A DNA stretch of 64,000 bases from Trileptium ribeirensis (Eukaryota; Nematoda; Enoplea; Enoplida; Thoracostomopsidae). The notes under the pieces were generated by a model. That model was given only the letters and a program-made list of their open reading frames with translations. It searched no databases and was not told the origin of the DNA. This document shows, one piece after another, positions 25,020 to 37,285 of this stretch. A program made the position numbers and the translations under genes. The stretch spans positions 62,001-126,000 of the forward strand of contig JASANE010030077.1 of assembly GCA_030248225.1 (NCBI GenBank), written 5' to 3'. Position 1 is the stretch's first letter, and the number at the start of each line of letters is the position of its first letter.

Positions 25020-26800
25020 CGGAAACTTTCCAACTAATAGCGATACGCGCGGCGAATGGCTTCTGTACATACCACATCTAAAAGATCAGCTTTTTTGATT
25101 TCTTGCAACTGGAAACGGTGCTCGATAAGTTGTTGTCAAAGGAACGTCTTTAACATGACAACGGTTTGGGAGACGTGTCTTTCGGACTGTTGGGGTTGTC
25201 GATTTAAACTCTTCGTCGAATTTAATTTTGTAAAATACGCGGTGCGGACCGTTGTTTCTGTGCTGCAGCAACAATATAGTGAGCTAGACTACTTTTTAGT
25301 TATCGTTGTTAACGGAGCGGTTTTCAACGACAGCAGCACTTAAAGCTTATAAGTCATTAAAATTATTTTGCGCCATGCGATATATGATATATGGCTGTTT
25401 TCGTCAAGATAATTTGATCACATTGTTCCATTCAAAATGTGTAGAGGCGTAGCGGCGTTGGAGATAGCCGCATGCATATAGTCGCAAGCCATTTGAATGT
25501 GGCCAAGCTCGAAATATTTTTGATTTATCGTTGCTAATGAACAGCTTTCGTCAGGCAGTAGTTTAAGCAAAGCGACAGATTATTCTGGGCACTACACGTA
25601 TCAGAATATATTGAAATAGTACTGACAGTTGAAGGTAGCCAGCGGAGGCAACTTAACAGACATGATCTAATGGAAACTAACCGATTATCGTGGTGTATAA
25701 GGAACAGCTTGCAAGTCCACTGTTTCACATCGAGTATTTTCTGGATCTTCTAGGCATTCTCATTTGTCTCTTTCTTTCTGATCATGTGGCTGCTTCTCGT
25801 GTTCAATGTGTAGTGTCTGCATATCGTTTATGTAGTAATTCCGTTCGGTTAGCGGGAGCGTCTTTTTTCGCAGACAGGAAACAAATCATTTTTCGGGTGA
25901 TAGAAACTCCAATTCAAATCGGCGTTGAAGACACGCTCATAAATCTGGATATTGGCTGCGTTATGCAAGTGATCAGCTTCATTAAACCGCTCAAGATATA
26001 ATTAGAACATTTTTGCAAGTGTTAAGCCATACTCCAAGTATTTTTTCATCGTGTCTTACGACAGTAATGACTGTGTACTGTGGGAAAACTGCAAATATGT
26101 TGTACCAATTCTAAGCGATCAACAGATGTTTTATTTTTCGGTTCGTTTCGCCCACGTTCGCCTCTTCCAACGTAGTTTCCCTTGTTCGATCTCCCTTAGC
26201 GAGCATTGCGAAGGATATTGTCATTCGACATGCCAAGCGTGCTAATGAAAACCCACTTGCAAACACGTGTTTCGATGCCTTTGGAATTCACGAACCGAAA
26301 AGTGCAGATTCTCTGACAGTTTTTAGTTTTGGATCTTTGATTACCCGTTTTGCGTCACCAATTCGTTTCCGATGCAATAAAAACTCCACTTTGCGGTTAT
26401 AATACTGCGGTCTAGCTGATAATACTCTTTACATAATCTACGATGGTCGGTATATATGAAGTTTTCGGTGCATTTAAATCGACAGTTTTCGCATGCTTTA
26501 AGTGGTTCACGTTCAGGTTTTTCCTTTCCTGATAAATGGATATATACTCCACTAGCACGAGACATTTTAGCAACATTGGGACATCATTTAGTATGGTCAG
26601 CAATTCGGCGGCGTTCACGCTTCCACGGAATAAGTGGTCCGCGGACTTTATCCAACACAGCAAGTGCTGCATCTTCAGCTTCGTGCACTATGGATTCGTC
26701 ATTTTCGCTGTTTTCAAGACAGTAGTGTGGCTCTTCATTTTCGATGTCACAGTTGCTGTAACTGCTTATATATTCATCACTGTCACTATCGCTTATCATA
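25020..26800 (-). pseudogene. Decayed transposase-like gene (Cys-motif family, arthropod-type)
   Basis: Read on the minus strand across several frameshifts and stops. An acidic N-terminus (ISDSDSDEYISSYSNCD, 26799 down) leads to KRERRRIADHTK, then CENCRFKCTENF, FRFVNSKGIETRVCKWVF with STLGMSNDNILRN, LVQHICSFPTVHSHYCR, KKYLEYGLTLAKMF, FNADLNWSFYHPKNDLFP, TISIYSDTCSAQNNLS, KYFELGHIQMACDYMHAAI and finally KKADLLDVVCTEAIRRAYRY. I recognise this order from an unnamed multicopy protein family common in arthropod and other invertebrate genomes. The SDxCxxQN and GHxQMxxDxxHAAI blocks look like catalytic-core motifs of a DDE-type enzyme. The frame is broken at many points, so it is inactive. I cannot name the superfamily with confidence and saw no inverted termini. 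Confidence 0.72.
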
Positions 26801-29279
26801 ACACAGCAGCTCGTGGTGGTATTCGTTTGAATTTCTGCGAATTCGTCTGATTAAAATTAGTTAATACAAGTGTCCGCTTAAAGTGTTCAAGTTATTACAT
26901 CAAAAATTGAATTACAACATCAGGGCTGTAGTACATTTTGATATAGCGGTCACCGTATATGAACTTCACTTTGCTACTGGAACTAAATGAACAACTACAA
27001 TCGAACATTGCCGAAAAGAGCACGAAGTTTTCTACTTTATTACATACACATTTTGCTGTTTTGCTTGCACAGCAATAATTATTCTCCAAAGTAGGGATAG
27101 GAATATACGCAGGCAGAAAAGCAGTACATACGAAAAAGTAAACCCGTAGACAAAATATGCTGTAGGGAAATAATATGCTGACGAATATGACGCTCTATAA
27201 TAAGCTGCTGACGAAAAGATGTAGAGATAGTAAGCGGCGTTACGTATATCGGTTAAACAAGATTAATGTAGACGATGACATCGAAACAGCACCTTATTGT
27301 ACGTTTCGTTTCGTCCAAAATGAAAAGTTAAAGGTGTTTACGCCTGTCATGTGCCCAACTAAAGCAAATTTGCGCATATCATCCAGAGTGTTTTAGCCAT
27401 ATAATCAATACACATTTTTCGTGTTCTTAAAACAGACTCAAATTATTGATCTAAAAATATTTGCGACTATGCCATTGTGTGTATGATTTTAACAACTGAC
27501 CTGCCAGGCCGAATCGTGCCAACAACAGCATTCACTATCGAACTAACAACGTTGCGACCGTATCCAGTACGTTTTCCGGCTGATGCAGTGGAGAAAATAG
27601 ATTAACAATTTCGGCATTTCCGCAAGCTAACGCGTAGTTGTATACGTTAGATAATGCAGCTCTGTAAAAATGTATGTACCGTTGTCTATGTGATTTTTCG
27701 CTAGCAACCAAACATTGTCGCAGTTGATTGTTATTGAATTATATAACTGCATTTTTGAGTACAAAATTGTAACAGTCATTGCCGAACCACTATACATAAT
27801 AGTCAGACGAATGGCGGGGTTTTTTGGTTTTTTCTGCATAGCCAATTGGCTAAAGCAACCAAAATATTTTAGCCAATCCAAAATCTTTTTACCAAAATTC
27901 CCAGAATTCGCGTGTGGCATATAAGGGCAAAAGGTTTATATACTCTATATAAATGTATAATGAATAATTCATTTTCCTTTTTTCATGATCATTAAACATG
28001 AACTCAGTATACTTAGGATTACGAAAAGTAGTTGGTGGATGTTAACAACTTTGATTACCAAATTTTTTTAAGTTTTGATTAAAAAATGCGATTCGTCGCG
28101 CAAAAATTTCTTTAGCCAATTTGGCTAAAGGGCCTAAATATTTTTAGCCAATATACAGATTTGGTAGCAATGGCTAAATAATTGGTTAAAAAATAAACAC
28201 TGTTCGTTTGTGGGCAGGAGAAGCCAATTTTGGGTCCGTAATGATAGCCGGTCAATATTTACCGTAATATTTCGCCCAGACGTAGTCTTTAACATTAAAT
28301 CTACGTTCTGCCATATTCAAAGCAAAATTCTAGCACAGAACAATGCAAAACGGAAACAGTATCAATATATTTATACACTACGTATAATTATATACAGTAT
28401 ACTTTGTATTTCTTAGCAATAATTTAGTTAACTTTAAATTTATTATGTTAACTATATATTTATTATAATTAAAATATTCATATTCCTTTTAAAATTTTAT
28501 TACGCATGAACTAAATTTTGAAAGACATGGATGGGGCGTGCTTACACGGCTCTGAAACGTTCGTTAGCTGCTTTTATTTGTATAATAGTAATAATGCTTT
28601 TGATCTAGGCAAGACAAACTTTGACGTCTCAACTATTCCACGCTGTGTATGCACACCCCAAATATAGAGTCTGTATGAATATAATTACATACAACACGTA
28701 AGAGTGTGTTTGGGCTGTTAATGTACATTATGCGGGACGTAAAGAATGGATAAGATATTGATGGACGACACCGTATGCCCTTAACCCACTCTTTACAATG
28801 CAATTCCGTATACGGCAAAAATAAATATATAAGTGTCGTAAAATGAATTCGTAATCGAAAACCTTTATATGGCAAAATGTTCAAGTGCAGTTAGGAGCTT
28901 TTGCCACAAAGCTTATATAAAACAACACACGTGATTTCGTTTTAACTTTATAACTACGGCAATTGTATCGCTAGCACATAGGCGGCTTTATCATATAGCA
29001 CAGAACTCATCGTATAACATAGTGCATATTTAAATAGAATTTCGTGAAATTATCAGTTAAGTGTGTTTGCTTTATAATTCTATATTATAGCAAGCGGTGT
29101 ATTGGTGCCTTCTAGCAAGCCTGGCAACCTGGGTGGGCACTCACGCCGCTCAAACAATCCCATCACGTATTGATGTCGATTTATTTTATAACTCATGGTC
29201 AGAGCCCTTATTAGTAACGATATTCTTTGTTTATTTGATTTCAGCAGATATTGTGTCCAATTTGGGCCAACTCTTGGTA

Positions 29280-30310
29280 GAAAAATCCTGACATTCTTTC
29301 CCCATGTCGGAGTCTCACGTCTAACTAATCTAGCTGCGATGAGCTTCAGGTCCTATCGATCCCCTTGACGAGCCCTGCTTGCCCAGGCTGTGTACTAACT
29401 CGTTCCCTTCGATACACATGTCTCCTGGACCCAAAATATTTAAACATCATTAAACGCACATAGAGATTGTAGTAATAGCCTGCAGTTTGCTGTGATATAT
29501 GTGTATGTGCAATCATTTGAAATATCTAATAGCAAATTTTCTGACGCTCAAATCAGCAATGCGTTTTTCTGTACGTCTTTGCCTTTTTAAGTAAGACTCC
29601 CTCGGTTACAGCACGAACTTCGTCTTGCTAAACCGTTGCTAGAGCTTTTAGCGAAATCGCCATATCCACGTATTCCGGGATGTAAACACCAGTCGCGTCA
29701 CCTGTAGCTTATTCTAGTACGACTCCACCAGACATTCGCCATATGGGAAAACAGAAGGAATATCCTCCTGTGCATGTAGACGTGATACTTAGTCCTCACT
29801 GTCTGCCAGATGATCTCTTACATATCAGATTTCTTGTGACAAGCCTAACTTATATACACATTCTAACTCAAAAATTAGATCAAAGATTACGCCAACATAT
29901 TTATCCTCCTGAACGAAAATTATCGGCGTGTTTTTAAACATAGTTTCTGGTATGAATGTTGGTATACCTCGGAACGCTGCTTATTGAATAAAATAAGATT
30001 TATTTCTCTGCCTTATACCTCCAAGTCTCACGCTCATCCCATTCTTGAATAACCTTTAGTGCTCTCTATAGCCTGTTCTTGGCTGCTATTGTGTCTCCTC
30101 ATTATACTAATATTACTAAGTTGTCCGAGAAGGGTTGAGCTAGGACAAATTTGCAATTCATTGACATGCGTGCGGACATCCTCTGAAAACACTCGCTTTA
30201 AGCGTCTAGGGTTGATTTGTTAAACGCTCCACTTATACTATAAATGCAGCAATAATCATTTTCTTTTTGCGCAAGCTGTGTTCAGTCTTGCTGGCAACAC
30301 TATACACTGT
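29280..30310 (-). pseudogene. Decayed non-LTR retrotransposon (RT end and RNase H)
   Basis: On the minus strand, in order: SGAFNKSTLDA (RT motif, about 30190), FSDNLVILV standing where active elements have Y/FADD (about 30130), ALKVIQEWDERET, KYVGVIFD (about 29870), ATGVYIPEYVDMAI with ATVxQDEVRAVTEGV (RNase H core, about 29600-29700) and CIEGNELVHSLGKQGSS followed by IGPEAHRS (about 29300-29400). The spacing and RNase H tail fit the Jockey/I/R1 group. Stops and frameshifts interrupt it, and the segment between the first two motifs is shortened. The second aspartate of the catalytic pair is asparagine. Confidence 0.7.
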
Positions 30311-30699
30311 AGTACTGGTTGATTTATAGAGTTTATAAGCACGCTAGCGTATATTTAATGGTTGTTCACCGGCGCGCGCTCCTTGAAATATCCGTCATTT
30401 AATCGTTCTAAACCTTTTAGAATAAACGAATAAGTGGTAATAAACCTATACGACTGAGGTCTCGTGGATTCATCATTACCCGTGGGTATGAAGATTAATT
30501 TGTGCCGTCTTCAAGTTGCTGATAGATAACACTTGGAGAGACAATTTATTTGCATACATTTCATGCATAAAATAGCTATTATGTACCATACCAGTCTGCA
30601 GATAGACTGGATAGATCTCATTTACACGTGGTGCTATGTACGGTTTAAAGAGCATTACCGCCCATTTCATCTTATGAAGACTAGTAATGATGGATTTAC

Positions 30700-31110
30700 C
30701 AAGGAGGGTCAGGTATTTCGGACTCCCCAGGTGCCACCAGTTTAGGCCACCGAGGTATTTCTTGGCTTTTCCTAGTTCAGCGCCGACATATTTTTTGAGC
30801 GGCTAAAATACGTCAATTTTTCTCTGCAAGGCAAAAATATATCAATTTTTCCTTATAGAACTAAAAAGAATCTAAATTTTTGTCATGCGGGACTAAAAAC
30901 ACCATAATTGCCGTCAATCTATGATGTTTTACTGTATAATGTGCATTATTATTGCATATTTAATGTGAATCGGCAGTTTATGGAATTTTCGCGTGTTTTG
31001 TCCCTCGGTTCAAGCTGGGGTACGCCAGTTCCACCTGGGGGAAACCCAATTCCTCGCCCCCGGGTACTCCCAATTCGGTTCCCTACAGGTACTTTGGAGG
31101 TATTTTGGGT
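30700..31110. repeat. CTGGCAAAATTTT-type dispersed repeat, diverged
   Basis: CAGGTATTTCGGACTCCCC, CACCGAGGTATTTC, CCTAGTTCAG and later CCCAATTCGG with CAGGTACTTTGGAGG resemble motifs at 11110-11260. Very diverged. Confidence 0.35.
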
Positions 31111-32999
31111 AAGTTAGTTAATGTACTTATCAAGTTCCTTATTAGTGCTGAAACTTTACGGAAAACATTTTGTGATTTCTCTGTTCCTTTAATTTGGCAT
31201 CCCGGTAAATGTTCATGAAGTAATGTCTAAAGAATAGTTTCCACCGTAGCCGTTGGGTTGCACAAGAGAGCCTTAACTGGGATATGGTGTTGGCAAACAC
31301 TTTTGTATCCTAGAGCAGGCAGTTGTTGAATCAATTTCCTCGCAGAAGCTCCTCCATGACTGGCGCTTAGCCAGCTTAGTTTTTGCTTTATAGTGACGCT
31401 GCTTTTGCTTCTAGGCTCTATTGGTTAGTCCTAACCGCTATTGTGTAACATTTACACGATGTTGAGCGTAAACTTTCTAAAATAGCATTCCACTATGGCG
31501 GTTGTTGCCCATTACAACCCGGTCGATTTGGTAGCGTCTTGCAGGGATCTCTGTATGATTAGTTGGTCGCATCCAGGCTGCCTGGTTGAATAGTTATGAC
31601 CATTTGTTCTAGATTCGTTGTAGTAATTGAACAGACCAAGATATCACGACTGCTGTATACCAATATTATTGCTATATAGGGTCTTCTCAATTCGTCAAAA
31701 ATTGATATCTCTGCGGGATTTGCATTTCGTAGCACCATAGTTAAAAGTTAATGTGTCTGTGGTTTTGATACACAATCGTACTGCCACACACACCAAAGAC
31801 TTGGTTTTGAAAATTTTATCAAAATGTGATAGAAATTAAATTTACGGTAAAATCTTGCCGGTCCCAGCTCGGGTTTGGTTATAAAACAAAAAAAACAACG
31901 TTGGCAGTGAGTAAAATATTCATAATTTAGGTGGTTTACTACAAGCAATCAGTTGTACGTTGCAGTTTCTATTGTGTTGCGCGTAAATACATGATAATAA
32001 TTAGTATCATCTGAGCGAGAATAGTTAACTTTCTCAACAAGCATTTTGGCAGCGAAGTGTGAAAATCATAAATGTATAACAATTTTTTCGCCGTACTAGT
32101 GGAACATCAAATAATATTTCTTCAAAAGCAGCTTAACTGTAAACGCGTTTTTTATTGAATCCAAGTCCTGAATAACGTGTAACTAAGATTTTTGCTACTG
32201 TAAATTCCTCTACCGCTGTCTGACTTTAAATCTAGTTTGGTTGATAGGCGCTTAGTTTGGTTATCTGAGTGTAAGTTATCCCGTTTTAGGCAAAATGGAC
32301 CATCTAGGTCTACTTGCCTCACACAAATATCTATCTATCCCGTTTTATCCTCATTGCAGTTGATCAAATTCGAGCGTTTACCGTTCACCATAATTCTCTG
32401 GATAAGTAGATAACATGTCGAATTTAAAAATGTTACAGTGACAGTAAAGCACAATTTGTGCATAATGGAACTTGCATCATGCGTAATATCTGAAAACAAT
32501 GTCACATTCCGACAAAAATACGTAAATCAGAGGTAAAGTAAGTAGCTGCAATATACATATTATTATTGTCTGATCATATTCATTCGAGATGAGAAATATT
32601 TTTTAAAAGTATTTCGTTGCTAAGTAATTTTGTAGTATATGGAATTGTGCGTTTACATATATATATTAATCGCATGCGCTACCTGAGTCAATGATCGCAA
32701 TATGCACGGTGCAGTATTCCAAACAAATAGATATTTTTCTAATTATTTAAAGTCGAATTATTGGTATACATTTCTTCAAAATTCTGCAATTGGTTTGGCT
32801 GCTCTGGGAACTTTTGTGTTGCTTCTATATTTTTTATACATTGCCTAGCGCGGTACACACAGAAATGGTCACTACTCGCTCGATATTGTGAAACTGTTCA
32901 CTGAAAAGAGTCATTTTCTGGGCATATTATACACAGCAGCAGTTTACCAGTACGTATTCGATGACGCAATACACTTTCATATCAGACTAGTAAAGTTCA

Positions 33000-33310
33000 T
33001 GGGGATTTTTACGCCTCTGAAACTTGGGGTCATAGACCCAATGTGTACTCTGACCAATAGCAAGAGGGGGACACCGTAACTAGGGTCAAGACCAAGACTT
33101 CTGCAAATGTCGAAATTTTTTGCAGAAATTGGGTTAAATCGCCAAAAATTGAGTAGAATTTTTGAAAAAATTAAGAAATTTGGCAAAATTATTGCAAAAA
33201 TTGGAGAAAATGTGGCGAAGCCAAATTTGTGGTTGTCAAAATTGAAAATTTTAGGGGTCGTGAAAGGCATGAGGAGGTGTCTTTTAGTGGTCATACAGGG
33301 GTTATGAGGG
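33000..33310 (+). repeat. Dispersed repeat (inverted partner at 46690-47030)
   Basis: The end of this stretch, AGGTGTCTTTTAGTGG followed by CAGGGGTTATGAG, matches the reverse complement of 46700-46760 (AAGTGTCTTTTAGGGG and CAGGGTCAGTGAG). The A-rich middle of GCAAAAATTGG-type words also recurs. Confidence 0.45.
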
Positions 33311-33681
33311 GTAATGCAAACAAAACTAATAGTTTGATTTCTGGATTTGAATGATAATTTTTGTATCATCCACAAAAATGATTTTTATTTTCGTGCGATT
33401 CTTACTGAAGAAAACTCAAGTATGTAGCTGTTTCTTACTTACACCAAGAGCTGTCGGCAGAGGATGTATCACGTGAAGTCATCGACTTAATATCTTTGAG
33501 TAGGAGTGATAATTCAAATGCGGTCCATCTTATTTATAACAACGCTGTGCTATCGGCGCATCCACCTAGCGAATAATTGAAATGGTAAGTAAAACGTGAA
33601 GAAACACCACGCTCTTAGTCTTCGAGGTGCAACCGCGTCAGGTGGTTTGGGTCATTAGTAATATTTTAATATGTATTTCAG

Positions 33682-33937
33682 AGACGAAATAATGCAAGAG
33701 CTCAAAACGATTTGTTTAGACGCAATTGCATCTGATGATCGTGACTTACAAATGCACGGTTTAAAATTATTTGCCGAAATCTTACTAACAGACCGCCTTC
33801 AAACGCTTTCGTTGTACTGCCATGTTCAATCTACATTTATGAAACCGTTTCTCGAACAATTTGCAATGAATACCGACGATGTTCATCTAAAAGTTCACGT
33901 TGCCATTTTTGAGTGCCTTTGTTCGTTTGAGACGTCG
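33682..33937 (+). CDS. HEATR6: HEATR6-like exon 9
   Basis: Bounded by GTATTTCAG and ACGTCG|GTAAGT, phase 2 to 0. It opens DEIMQELKTICLDAIAS and DRDLQMHGLKLFAEIL, aligning to human LMELGEVICKCMGEAD and PSIQLHGAKLLEEL. It ends HLKVHVAIFECLCSFE, aligning to human TLQASACDALSSILPE. A frame continues past the donor for about 180 bp, but the match and the splice signal both stop here. Confidence 0.9.
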
Positions 33938-34053
33938 GTAAGTTTTTTATGCAGCGGTAATTCAGAAGCAGTCTTTATGTACTGTACTCCCAAAAATAAC
34001 TATAGCTCGCTCGACATGCTCCAGTCATTTTTTGGCACAGTTAATGTATTTAC

Positions 34054-35251
34054 TGTAGCGGGTCAACCCCCTACGCTTTGGACTGAGCCTATTTCTTTAA
34101 TTATTGTTTCATAATAATAATCTGTTGTGAGAAAAATTTATGTTGCATCATCAACAAAATTTGTCTATTTCTTGTCTAGGGTGTATTCACGATGTATTGT
34201 GTTTATTACACGCGCTGTGTGATATGTGTAGTCATATGCAAGGTGTGTTGTTGTATATTAATTGTAAGCGACTTGAAAGCAGCGTATTGTACATTTATAT
34301 GAGTTGTGTGTATAGTGTCAGTTTTAAAGTGTCTGTATATAAAAACCTTAAATCTTATTGTTTTCTCTTCAGAAATTCCCAGCATGCTAAGCTTAAAGAA
34401 ATATTATCTGTATAATTATGGTCGTAACTAGCAGGGGGGGTTGATTGGGACAAAACGAGATTTTAATGCCAAATGCCATAGGGCACACTGTAGATCATGT
34501 ATACCAAATTTGGCTTCAATTGACCCATCCATTAAGAAGTTACGGACCTCATCCCGCCGGTCTATTCTGCTAATAATAATTTATTTAGTTCTTGAAAATT
34601 ATAACTTTAAGAGAGTATAAAACAACTTAAAATTTTACAATTTGTGTGCCGGGGCTATAGTTTGCTTACTTATCGGATTTGAGTGTAGCCCCTGGGTGCC
34701 TTAACTGTTACACTTACATTAGCGAATATGTAAGTGTATTTCTGCTGAATTTTCTGTAAAATCTTAAAATTTGTTATGAGTTAGGGATTCCAAGAATTTC
34801 ATAAAAAGGGTTCTCCAACGCAAAAATTAAAATTTATGTTAGAGAGAGAATTTTACAATTCTCAGAATTCACAACCCGGTTGGCAACCATTATATTAAAA
34901 ATTAACATCTTAGGGAGATTTGAGAACTAGGTTGCTTTTGAGTTCCAAGAAATCGGGTTTAGAAAAGTTATTTAAGTGGTTGCGCAGATAGATCAGGGCC
35001 TCAGTCGGCCTCAGAAGCTGCGCGATCAAGGTGAGTACGGTTCAGCCGTTTATGTGTTCAATGTGTGTAAAAGTTATAATTGGTTGTAGTGAGTGAAATA
35101 AAATATTTGCGTTATAAGTGGTGACATATTAAGGCCTTTGGATTAAGCTCATAAAGTAGAATATCCATTGGTGCTCGCATTAGTGTCCCTGCTGTTAGTT
35201 CGTGTGTAATCTACGGTGGGAGTAAACACCCCTAGGACCACGTAGGCTACA
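34054..35251 (+). repeat. 5' long terminal repeat
   Basis: A 1,198-bp repeat starting TGTAGCGGGTCAACC and ending GTAGGCTACA, matched almost base for base at 44321-45519. A 91-aa frame inside both LTRs carries indels between copies and is unlikely to be coding. Confidence 0.88.
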
Positions 35252-35254
35252 TTT

Positions 35255-35272
35255 TGGTGCCGCAAGCCTGGA
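35255..35272 (+). other. Putative primer-binding site
   Basis: TGGTGCCGCAAGCCTGG begins three bases after the LTR end. TGG at this position is the usual complement of a tRNA CCA tail. I cannot name the tRNA. Confidence 0.45.
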
Positions 35273-35416
35273 CTGTCGAATTAGGTGGGAACTACGAACA
35301 AGGGTAAACTTCAGTTGGTCAAATAGTCTCTGATTGAAAATAATATTGGTGAATTATTAAAAAAACTTGGAGGTAGCCCATTTTTTCATGCGATTGGATG
35401 TGTACTGGAAGAAACA

Positions 35417-36574
35417 ATGAATTTTGATCCAAAGGGAATTGGAGTAGCAGGCCAAAGACAACCTATTATTTTTGAAGCTGAGGATATTCCTCTTTATTAT
35501 GGCAACTTCGGAGATGATTTTGAGGAATGGATAGGAATTTTCGAACGCATTTCTTTTGCAAACCAGTGGTCTAAGGATGATATGGCTCGTATTCTGCCGG
35601 CTTTTTTGCGGAGCGAAGCTGCTTGGAAATGGGAAAATATGTCTTGTGAAATTAAGAAAAACTATGATGCTTTGAAAAACAATTTATTTGAAATTTTGGT
35701 ACCGAAATATGTCACATATAATTATGGTGCACAATTGAGGGAGAGGTCGCAAAGATTTAATGAGCCAGTTGAGACATATGCAAAAGATATTGAATACTTG
35801 GTTACGAAAGCTTATCCTACATTCTCCATGGAAACTAGGGATATAATTGCCTTAGAAAATTTTCTATGTGGGCTGAATAATACAATTAGGCGATTTGTAT
35901 TAACTTCAAAGCCAGAATCATTTCAAGCGGCTATATCTGAGGCGCGTAAGCAAGAGTCTATTGAAAATTTTGTAGGTTCAACTGAAACAGAATCGTTGGC
36001 GCAAAACATAAAATGCATTGGTGCTGAACCACATAAAAATAGTTTAAACGATGAGCCATTGGACTCGACTGAAAATTTTGAATGCACTGATATACCTGTG
36101 GTTTATTTGAAAAGACCGAATTCTAAATTTTTTAACAGAAGAATGAAACCAGCTGCTGCAGTAGATGCTCTAACTAGTATTGAAAATTTTTTTACAAATA
36201 ATATGACTTGCATGAATCGATATGTGGGGACCCGAAAGGGCTCCATAACAGTTTTTAGGTGCAAAAGTCGGGACATGGAATGCAACATACGGCCCGATGC
36301 GCAAATTGGGGATATAGCAAAAAGTGTTCAAAGGAAATTAGTGCGCAAGCCTACAGAACGTTCGGCTAAGCCACAGCGATGTCGACCTACGCGGTGTTTT
36401 GATCAAGAACAAACTTTGGTGTCAAATGCAGTAAATCTTGCTGGAACCCATATCAAGTCAGTGAATAATATTAAACAAAGTGAGGTGCTGGTGGACATTA
36501 CAGCTGAAAAGAGCGAGTTGGCATACGATACTTTCATTAACCTTGAAAGTGAACATCGGGTTGTTGTAGCATGA
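35417..36574 (+). CDS. Gag-like protein of LTR retrotransposon
   Basis: A 385-codon intact frame. Residues about 35-180 have the Retrotrans_gag pattern: WIGIFERISFANQW, LRSEAAWKWEN, YDALKNNLFEILVPKY, QLRERSQRFNEPVETYAKD, AYPTFSMETRDIIALENF, LCGLNNTIRRFV and ESFQAAISEARKQE. This is the capsid-like fold of Gypsy-type elements. No CCHC zinc knuckle is visible in the basic C-terminal part (KLVRKPTERSAKPQRCRPTR). No protease or polymerase follows in any frame. The start at MNFDPKG is the first Met of the frame, about 165 bp after the LTR. The intact frame in an otherwise gutted element suggests that gag is, or recently was, maintained. Confidence 0.82.
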   Translation: MNFDPKGIGVAGQRQPIIFEAEDIPLYYGNFGDDFEEWIGIFERISFANQWSKDDMARILPAFLRSEAAWKWENMSCEIKKNYDALKNNLFEILVPKYVTYNYGAQLRERSQRFNEPVETYAKDIEYLVTKAYPTFSMETRDIIALENFLCGLNNTIRRFVLTSKPESFQAAISEARKQESIENFVGSTETESLAQNIKCIGAEPHKNSLNDEPLDSTENFECTDIPVVYLKRPNSKFFNRRMKPAAAVDALTSIENFFTNNMTCMNRYVGTRKGSITVFRCKSRDMECNIRPDAQIGDIAKSVQRKLVRKPTERSAKPQRCRPTRCFDQEQTLVSNAVNLAGTHIKSVNNIKQSEVLVDITAEKSELAYDTFINLESEHRVVVA

Positions 36575-36637
36575 ACCTTAAATGTTGCATGTATAGATAC
36601 GCAAGAAATTGCACACGGGCCTACCGGGAGTAAAAAT

Positions 36638-37285
36638 TTGGCCTCAACTTCACTAGAGTTGCACGTATTCGAAAATTGTGTAAAATTAGCACATGTGTCT
36701 GTGTGTATAATGAAACACAGTATCATTGTTCTTATGTCTGCTACAATATATGGGCAAACAATTATGGTTATGTTGCTATGTGATGTTTTCGTGTGTATAT
36801 GTTTGTTTTTCAGGTGTTTTGATAGTATTCAGGGCAGTACAAGTCTTAATTTTCCCAATGGTCAATGGTATGGCGTTATGTTATTTGAAGTACAGCAACC
36901 CGCGATTCAAGAGCTTAAATGTACGAACAACAATGTTATGGAATTGGATTTATGTTTATTCGTCGAAAAGAAATTTATGGAGAAATATGGGATACGTAAC
37001 AAAATTAGGAATTCAGGCAAGTTGCTATGTACTATACCGTTAAGACTCAAATTTTCAAAGCATTCATCGCAAATTTTAAGCGCTGTAATCAAAAGAACAA
37101 GGCAATTGTGGAATCAAATTTGTAAAATTTCTAGGATGAAAATTTTAAAACGTGCGCGATCCCATACTCATTTTGAAACCTTCTGTTTTTCAAAAACTGC
37201 TGAACTACAATTATTAAATTTCAAAAGAAAAATTGAGGCAAGGTTGGTCAGTTTTCTCAGCACTTTCCTGGGAGATATTACTTAG
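36638..37285 (+). other. Open frame downstream of gag, no recognised domain
   Basis: A 215-codon frame with a hydrophobic N-terminal stretch (IIVLMSATIYGQTIMVMLL then DVFVCICLFF) and a Lys/Arg-rich C-terminal half (KRTRQLWNQ, RMKILKRARSH). It starts shortly after gag. It lacks polymerase, protease and integrase motifs, and an overlapping 105-aa frame is present, so coding is unproven. An envelope-like or accessory product is possible only as speculation. Confidence 0.3.

Larger units (their letters stand above)
22109..33681. other. Intron 8 (11.6 kb) with two decayed transposons
   Basis: Contains a minus-strand DNA-transposon gene remnant (about 25020-26800), a minus-strand non-LTR retrotransposon remnant (about 29280-30310), stretches of the dispersed CTGGCAAAATTTT-type repeat near 30700-31110 and a repeat at 33000-33310 shared in inverse with 46690-47030. 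An inverted-repeat tract of CGTTT/AAACG motifs lies at 23820-24060. Segments 22109-23800, 24060-25000, 26850-29250 and 31110-33000 show no feature I can name. Confidence 0.6.

Noticed and set aside
29097..29291. Plus-strand frame (QAVYWCLLASLATWVG) after a good ATTATAG acceptor, considered as an exon
   Set aside because: Exon 8 joins exon 9 directly in phase and in the HEATR6 alignment, and the same bases border the minus-strand non-LTR remnant.
34140..34415. 91-aa frame present in both LTRs
   Set aside because: It differs by indels between the two LTRs and shows no domain; LTR sequence is not expected to code here.
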